Below are positions 7,358 to 11,089 of a stretch of 11,089 bases of DNA, piece by piece. The notes below the pieces were generated by a model, which saw only the letters and a program-made list of their open reading frames with translations, was not told the DNA's origin and did no database searches. Both the position numbers and the translations under genes were made by a program. Numbering within the stretch: position 1 is the stretch's first letter; each line of letters begins with the position of its first letter. Source of the stretch: Baffinella frigidus. Taxonomy: Eukaryota; Cryptophyceae; Cryptomonadales; Baffinellaceae. The stretch is taken from the NCBI GenBank assembly GCA_026770585.1, contig MU646619.1, positions 294,950 to 306,038 of the forward strand. Reading direction: 5' to 3'.

Positions 7358-7456
7358 TTAATTGCGTTTGGCGCAACGAAATTTACCACACAAATGCTCT
7401 ACTATTACTAGTAAGATCCAATTGTGCAGCAAGTTTCGTTGCCCAAAAGCAATTAA
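7358..7456. mobile_element. MITE-like foldback element (CAACGAAA family, copy 1)
   Basis: TTAATTGCGTTTGGCGCAAC and its continuation CGAAAT pair imperfectly with ATTTCGTTG-like and GCCCAAAAGCAATTAA words at the right end, with TTAA at both edges. The loop contains CTACTATTACTAGTA. The element at 9889-10029 shares the CAACGAAATTTAC.ACACA and ACTATTACYAGTA words, so the two belong to one family. Confidence 0.75.
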
Positions 7457-7502
7457 TGTTTACTTCGACGGAGATTAGAGTGCAGTGGTGTAAGCACTGA
7501 GT

Positions 7503-8118
7503 GGAGTGTTGGACACACGCAGGGGTGTGGCGAGGAAGATATGCGGAGTGTTGAGGAACCGGTCACGTCCTGCGGGGAAGGCGCATCGTCCTGAGCGCGC
7601 GCGCGTACAGGGGCGGATCAGGGGGCATGGGTTACGCGCGCGAGTGTTGGACACACTGAGTGCAGTGTTGGGCACACGCAGGGGTGTGTCGAGGAAGTTG
7701 TGCGGGGTTTCGAGGAACCGGTCACGTCCTGTGGGGAAGGCGTCTCGTCCTGATTGCGTGCGCGTACAGAGGCGGATCAGGGGGCATGGGTTACGCGCGC
7801 GAGTGTTAGACACACTGAGTGCAGTGTTGGGCACACGCAGGGGTGTGGCGAGGAAGCTATGCGGAGTGTTGAGGAACCGGTCACGTCCTGCGGGGGAGGC
7901 GCATCGTCCTGAGCTCGCGCGCGTACAGGGGCGGATCAGGGGGCATGGGTTACGCGCGCGAGTGTTGGACACACTGAGTGCAGTGTTGGGCACACGCAGG
8001 GGTGTGTCGAGGAAGTTGTGCGGGGTTTCGAGGAACCGGTCACGTCCTGTGGGGAAGGCGTCTCGTCCTGATTGCGTGCGCGTACAGGGGCGGATCAGGG
8101 GGCGTACATGGCAAGGAT
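7503..8118. repeat. 159-base satellite with alternating A and B variants (318-base higher-order unit)
   Basis: Units start at about 7503, 7642, 7801 and 7960; the last three are spaced exactly 159. Units 1 and 3 (A) share TATGCGGAGTGTTGAGGAAC, while units 2 and 4 (B) share TTGTGCGGGGTTTCGAGGAA and a TGATTGCGTGCG segment. The order is A-B-A-B, a two-monomer higher-order repeat. Unit 1 lacks one 21-base submotif. The period is 53 codons with no stops, so both strands appear open over more than 220 codons; I treat those frames as artefacts of the repeat. Confidence 0.93.
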
Positions 8119-8208
8119 ACGGTACAGGGGTCACTCGCCAACCCAGAGCCAACAGGGAGGCTTTCAGGCGGTCGTGAATCACGGCAGTCCGCAGGGCGCT
8201 GCCGTGAA

Positions 8209-8266
8209 AGAGTGAGAGAGTGAGAGAGAGTGAGAGTGTGTGAGAGAGAGCGCGCGCGCGAGAGAG
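8209..8266. repeat. GA/GT and GC microsatellite
   Basis: AGAGAGTGAGAGAG-type runs with GTGTGTGAG and a CGCGCGCGCG insert. Confidence 0.9.
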
Positions 8267-8268
8267 AC

Positions 8269-8307
8269 TACCGTATGCAACACGGTAGGCTGATACGGAA
8301 TGCCGTA
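8269..8307. repeat. Small palindromes of the CCGTATTGCATACGG type
   Basis: CTACCGTATGCAACACGGTAG and TACGGAATGCCGTA are imperfect palindromes. Close relatives are at 9631-9665, 9759-9769 and 9777-9790. Each of the last two palindromes in the series is followed by AATTAGG or ACTACCAGG, so a larger decayed unit is shared. Confidence 0.7.
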
Positions 8308-8335
8308 ATTAGGTTGAGCGCAACTCGAGGACTGG

Positions 8336-8523
8336 TAGAGCGTCGGCGGTAATTGTTGTCCGTTTTGGACTTGCGGGTTTCCCGTTTTCCAATTTTGATT
8401 TGTACTAGAAGTGTCCATTTGAAGTTCGTAATTTTTTTAAATGGACACTTCTGGTACAAATCAAAACCGGGGAACGGGAAAACCGTATGTCCACAACGGA
8501 CAACAATTACCGCAAACGCTCTA
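8336..8523. mobile_element. MITE-like foldback element, TA-GAGCG ends
   Basis: Arms of about 90 bases fold over a short loop. The outer ends are TAGAGCG...CGCTCTA, then GCGGTAATTGTTGTCCGTT and GATTTGTACTAGAAGTGTCC with their complements on the right. TA at both edges and GAGCG termini match the element at 9245. It is non-coding; it would give a long hairpin RNA if transcribed. Confidence 0.85.
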
Positions 8524-8574
8524 GTGGCACGCACGTGGGAAGTGAGGGACGCGTGAGATGCGGAGGGACGCGTG

Positions 8575-8690
8575 ACCTAAACCCTAGACCCTAACCCCTA
8601 AACCCCGAGGAAAGGGGGGGGGTGAGAGGGAACCTTAGGGTATAGGGTTGAGTGGCTTGGTAGCAGGGTGCAGGGTTTAGGGTTGAGGGG
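8575..8690. repeat. Telomere-like tracts in both orientations
   Basis: Bases 8577-8604 hold CCTAAACCCTAGACCCTAAC units. After a poly-G gap, 8632-8690 holds TTAGGGTATAGGGTTGAGTG and GGTTTAGGGTTGAGG units. The two halves face each other. Confidence 0.8.
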
Positions 8691-8702
8691 GGTGGGGGGG
8701 GG

Positions 8703-8963
8703 GACCTGGTCCAGCCTCAATGACACGCACAGACACACACGTGGCAAGTGGGGGACGGATGGTCACGGAGTCGTAGGGCTCCTAGGACCTCATGTTTCGT
8801 AGGACCCCCCTAGGCTCCTACGGCCTACCGTAGGCAATACCGTAGGCTTAACTACCCGGTTTTCAGGACGTTGGCCTATGAACGTGGCAAGTGGGGGACG
8901 GATGGCATGCGCGGGAGGGTGCCAAGGGTTTCAAGTACGGCCCGGTCGGTACCTGGTCCAGCC
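8703..8963. repeat. Duplicated segment with exact 24-base direct repeat
   Basis: A 24-base run starting ACGTGGCAAGTGGG and ending GACGGATGG occurs at 8740 and again at 8882. ACCTGGTCCAGCC is also repeated (8704 and 8950), but on the other side of each copy. Between them are CCTAGG and CTACGG-rich words like those in the large palindrome. An open frame over this region is not supported as a gene. Confidence 0.7.
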
Positions 8964-9108
8964 AGTGAAGCTCTCCCGGCGAAGCGCAGCCTGTGCCGCC
9001 CCACACGCGACCGTTAGCCACACAGCGGGCTCCGAAGGGATGGTTCTGTGGGATGCTGGACAAGAATCGGTTGGGATATCCGTAGGACCAGCCTATGTCC
9101 CCAGCTGA

Positions 9109-9163
9109 GGCTCGGGCCCAGGCTCAGGTTCGGGCTCAGGCTCAGGCTCGGGCCCAGGCTCAG
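9109..9163. repeat. GGCTCA/GGCTCG hexamer tract
   Basis: About nine GGCTCR hexamers with GGGCCC interruptions. Simple-sequence repeat; no coding support. Confidence 0.85.
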
Positions 9164-9244
9164 GGCAGGGAGACACGCCGGTGACTCACTGAGAGCGGAC
9201 CTCTAGGCGCGGACCAGTAGGGGGGGCGCTGTTGCGCACGCGAG

Positions 9245-9418
9245 TAGAGCGCTGTGCAGAGAAGCTGGCCACCGAAAAATGGGAAATGGGGAAATTGGAG
9301 CCATTTCGTCCACTTTTGAGAAATTCATGGTACTAAATTTCTCAAAAGTTGACAAAATGGCTCCAATTTCTCGATTTTCCATTATTTCCGGTGGCCAACT
9401 TCTCTGCGCAGCGCTCTA
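9245..9418. mobile_element. MITE-like foldback element, TA-GAGCG ends (long hairpin)
   Basis: About 80-base arms with few mismatches around a 9-base loop CATGGTACT. The ends are TAGAGCGCTG...CAGCGCTCTA. Arms include AGAGAAGCTGGCCACCG, AAATTGGAGCCATTT and CTTTTGAGAAATT. It shares TA edges and GAGCG termini with the element at 8336 but has a different interior, as in non-autonomous DNA transposons mobilised by one transposase. No transposase is present in the window. Confidence 0.88.
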
Positions 9419-9458
9419 GTACGGGTGGGCGGCCTAATTCCGGTGTCATCCTCATTTC

Positions 9459-9611
9459 ATCCGGCCAGGCGTTGATTTTAAATGTGTCGAAGGTCCCCGC
9501 ATACACGAAAAATAATTTGCAGTGGGACGTGACCAGATGATTCAGGTGTGTAGTAATTTTCGTGCATGTGGGGAACTCCGACGCATTTAAAATAAATGGC
9601 TTGCGGGATTC
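9459..9611. mobile_element. Foldback element
   Basis: ATTTTAAATGTGTCGAAGG and CCCCGCATACACGAAAA pair with TTTTCGTGCATGTGGGG and CTCCGACGCATTTAAAAT on the right, with weaker pairing extending outwards. Boundaries are uncertain and no target duplication is evident. Confidence 0.75.
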
Positions 9612-9625
9612 AATATCCCGTATCA

Positions 9626-9790
9626 CCTTACCGTATTGCATACGGTAGCACCGTATTGCATACGGGAACAGCCCCGCCGGCAGGCTTGTGAACGGCGCCG
9701 AAGCCAGACGGTCGGTCGTGACTGCCTTGCGTGTTCCTAGCGGGCTGTTCCCGCAACATTGCATACGGGAGCACCCTACGGCATGCCGTA
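9626..9790. repeat. Cluster of short palindromes
   Basis: CCGTATTGCATACGG occurs exactly twice (9631 and 9651). GGGAACAGCCC (9664) pairs with GGGCTGTTCCC (9742). TTGCATACGGG and the perfect palindrome TACGGCATGCCGTA (9777) follow. The middle pair brackets about 67 bases of GC-rich sequence, so the block may be a small inverted-repeat element. Confidence 0.75.
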
Positions 9791-9888
9791 ACTACCAGGT
9801 TAACTCAGGCAGAGCTAGAAATTGAGTGTCTCTGCCAATAGCGGGGGCAGGACCTGGTCTAGAAGGTGCTGATTCCTCTCTGCCAATC

Positions 9889-10029
9889 TTATCTGAGAGA
9901 ACATATGCACCAAAGACTTTCCTGCCAACGAAATTTACTACACACATGATTTACTATTACCAGTACAACCTAATTATGTAGTTATTTTCGTTAGCAGAAA
10001 GGCGTTGATTAATGCGTTCTCTCAGATAA
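9889..10029. mobile_element. MITE-like foldback element (CAACGAAA family, copy 2)
   Basis: Perfect 14-base ends TTATCTGAGAGAAC and GTTCTCTCAGATAA, followed by imperfect pairing through GCCAACGAAATTTACTACA and its complement. It lies between two copies of the NQHLLDQV segment. The CTCAGAT words at its ends also occur next to segment copies that lack the element, so the exact boundary between element and host repeat is unclear. Confidence 0.75.
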
Positions 10030-10120
10030 AATCGCTGGGGCGGGGCCTGGTCTAGGAGGTGCTGATTCCTCACTGCCAATCGCAGGGGGGGGTGGCCGCT
10101 AGCGCTGTCTCGGTCTTTTT

Positions 10121-10317
10121 GGGCTCACTAATTAGGTGAGCCCGGGCTCTTTTCCACTCGAACGTTGACGGATGTGTGCCACACAACCAGAACGTTAGGA
10201 ACAGTCCACATGATGTATTTGTTAAGGACCGTTGAGCCTATCAACAGCAAGTTTACTTTTCTGTCTTAAGTTGACTTTTCGTTGAGAGGCAACCGGACTG
10301 AGGCAGAGCTAGTAGGA
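10121..10317. repeat. Dispersed repeat, copy 2
   Basis: Second copy of the repeat at 789-957, with CCGGGCTCTTTTCC, GTTGACGGATGTGTGCCAC and CTGAGGCAGAGCTAG in order. It starts with a perfect 8-base stem, GGGCTCAC...GTGAGCCC (10121-10143). The GAGGCAGAGCTA word also appears after other NQHLLDQV segments (about 9807 and 10594), linking the two repeats. Confidence 0.65.
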
Positions 10318-10662
10318 CCTGGGCAAGTCCCATCGCGTATGGGTGATTCAAAATCCTTTCGAAGTCCGCTGTGTGGCGACTGTCTCAGCAGACAAAATCG
10401 CGAGGGCAGGACCTGGTCTAGGAGGTGCTGATTCCTCTCTTCCAATCGCGGGGGGGCACTATCCATGAGCGTATGCTGATGCTCTCTAAAACGCCCTTGT
10501 AGTTATCTTGCAGGACCTGGTCTAGGAGGCGCTGAATTCCAAAACCACCTCCTCATTTTGCGTCTCCTCATCTTGATGGGACCGGATGAACTCAGGCAGA
10601 GCCAGCAACTGACTGCCTCAGATCAAATCGCGGGAGCGGGACCTGGTCTAGGAGGTGCCGAT

Positions 10663-10720
10663 TCGGGGTTCGGGGTTCGGGTTCGGGATTCGGGGGTTGG
10701 GTGTAGGTTGTAGGCTCGAG
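10663..10720. repeat. TTCGGGG/GGGTTC tract
   Basis: Degenerate TTCGGGGT heptamer/octamer units, then TGTAGGTTGTAGG. Resembles a mutated telomere-like tract inserted directly after an NQHLLDQV segment. Confidence 0.75.
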
Positions 10721-10804
10721 GGTTTCAGGACCTGGTCTCGACAAGACGCCCGTCCCCTCAAGCAGAAACGCATCCGCTATCGAGGCAACACGGGGTTCAC
10801 TCAA

Positions 10805-10879
10805 GAGCCAGGACCGGAAATTCGGTCCTGAGCCAGGACCGGAAATCCGGTCCTGAGCCAGGACCGGAAATCCGGCCCT
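10805..10879. repeat. Three tandem 25-base palindromic units
   Basis: Units at 10805, 10830 and 10855, each GAGCC plus AGGACCGGAAATCCGGTCCT with at most one or two changes. Every unit is itself a 9-2-9 palindrome, so three identical hairpins stand side by side. They lie just beyond the 3' end of the partial minus-strand frame, where they could act on transcript structure or bind a dimeric protein; this is inference only. Confidence 0.85.
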
Positions 10880-10945
10880 GGCGTTTTCATTTTAAAAGTC
10901 CGGTTCCCTTAGGATTCGGGTGAACGTTTTTAGACCCCTTGTAAA

Positions 10946-11089
10946 TTATGCCCCGTCCTCGCTCGGCAGCGGAATTGATAGGTTAGATTTTTTATGAAAT
11001 CGCGGGGGCGGAACCTGGTCGAGGAGGTGCTGATTCCGCTCGAGGAGACGCTCGATCTGCTCTGAGAGCTCCTCTCCTACCAGCTCCTG
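10946..11089 (-). CDS. Partial leucine-zipper-like coding segment, 5' end beyond the window
   Basis: The frame enters from the right edge and stops at TAA after 47 codons. The first 26 residues form a clean coiled coil. Taking the edge codon as residue 1, L8, I12, L15, N19, L22 and V26 fall on alternating d/a positions, and the Asn at an 'a' position is typical of dimeric bZIP-type zippers. The tail contains PPPRFHKKS and is basic, then ends PSEDGA. Codons are GC3-biased in the helix part. Its NQHLLDQV core matches the segments repeated at 9841-10664, with mostly synonymous differences. No basic DNA-binding region is visible because the upstream part is outside the window. It could also be the edge of an exon read past its splice site. 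I do not assign a family. Confidence 0.5.
   Translation of the reverse strand, partial: QELVGEELSEQIERLLERNQHLLDQVPPPRFHKKSNLSIPLPSEDGA

Larger units (their letters stand above)
9841..10740 (-). repeat. Repeated segment with shared minus-strand reading frame (NQHLLDQV motif)
   Basis: Copies lie at about 9841-9888, 10031-10083, 10396-10450, 10511-10540 and 10626-10664, with a short scrap at 10726-10740 and a further copy in the partial frame at the window edge. On the minus strand they read RLAERNQHLLDQVLPPLL, RLAVRNQHLLDQAPPQRF, RLEERNQHLLDQVLPSRF, IQRLLDQVLQD and NRHLLDQVPLPRF. Several continue with an L-R-Q/E sequence. One copy sits in a 66-codon ATG-initiated frame (10466-10266) that begins MDSAPPRLEE. 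Spacing is irregular and no splice signals tie the copies together. They may be duplicated exons, fragments of a gene family, or a non-coding repeat whose one frame is fortuitously open. Confidence 0.6.

Noticed and set aside
7475-8182. Overlapping long open frames on both strands (223 and 235 codons) across the satellite
   Set aside because: The unit length is a multiple of three and contains no stops, so both strands stay open automatically. The translated repeats have no domain character.
9342-9764. 140-codon minus-strand frame
   Set aside because: It crosses two foldback elements and the palindrome cluster, with no consistent codon bias or motif.

Overview
This looks like nuclear DNA from a eukaryote, most likely a unicellular alga. 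Three things point there: plant/algal-type TTTAGGG (CCCTAAA) heptamer tracts, a class I cyclic-nucleotide phosphodiesterase split by a GT-AG intron (an enzyme family found in animals, protists and many algae but not typical of land plants), and an extremely low gene density amid foldback elements, satellites and palindromes. GC-biased third codon positions in the genes, against mixed-composition flanks, fit a GC-rich alga. The exact lineage (prasinophyte or other green alga, dinoflagellate, haptophyte) cannot be settled from the sequence.

Layout. 1-1016 is gene-free: a TGTGGGG tract, two degenerate CCCTA pentamer tracts and copies of repeats seen again near the right end. 1017-2509 (minus strand) is a two-exon gene for a 461-residue cyclic-nucleotide phosphodiesterase with all metal-binding and substrate-recognition motifs. 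Its single 107-base intron is made almost wholly of telomere-like CCCTRAA heptamers. 2510-3668 has no gene but holds a hairpin and two TGAC/GTCA palindromes just upstream of a 146-residue single-exon ORF of unknown function (3669-4109, plus strand). From 4110 to about 9800 I see no convincing gene. This stretch is a mosaic of a 46-base perfect inverted repeat, interstitial telomere-like tracts in both orientations, a 60-base tandem repeat built from a palindrome, an inverted copy of that palindrome 1 kb away, at least four TA-bounded foldback elements (MITE-like), a two-variant 159-base satellite, GA microsatellites and small CCGTATTGCATACGG palindromes.

The last 1.3 kb (9841-11089) is unusual. 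A short segment recurs six times, and on the minus strand it reads as the same leucine-zipper-like peptide (core NQHLLDQV). The copy at the window edge lies in a 47-codon open frame with clean heptads, and it differs from the other copies largely by synonymous changes. This suggests a repeated coding exon or a set of gene fragments rather than a purely non-coding repeat.

The two clear genes are not evidently functionally linked. The phosphodiesterase would end cAMP and/or cGMP signals; the 146-residue protein is unassigned.
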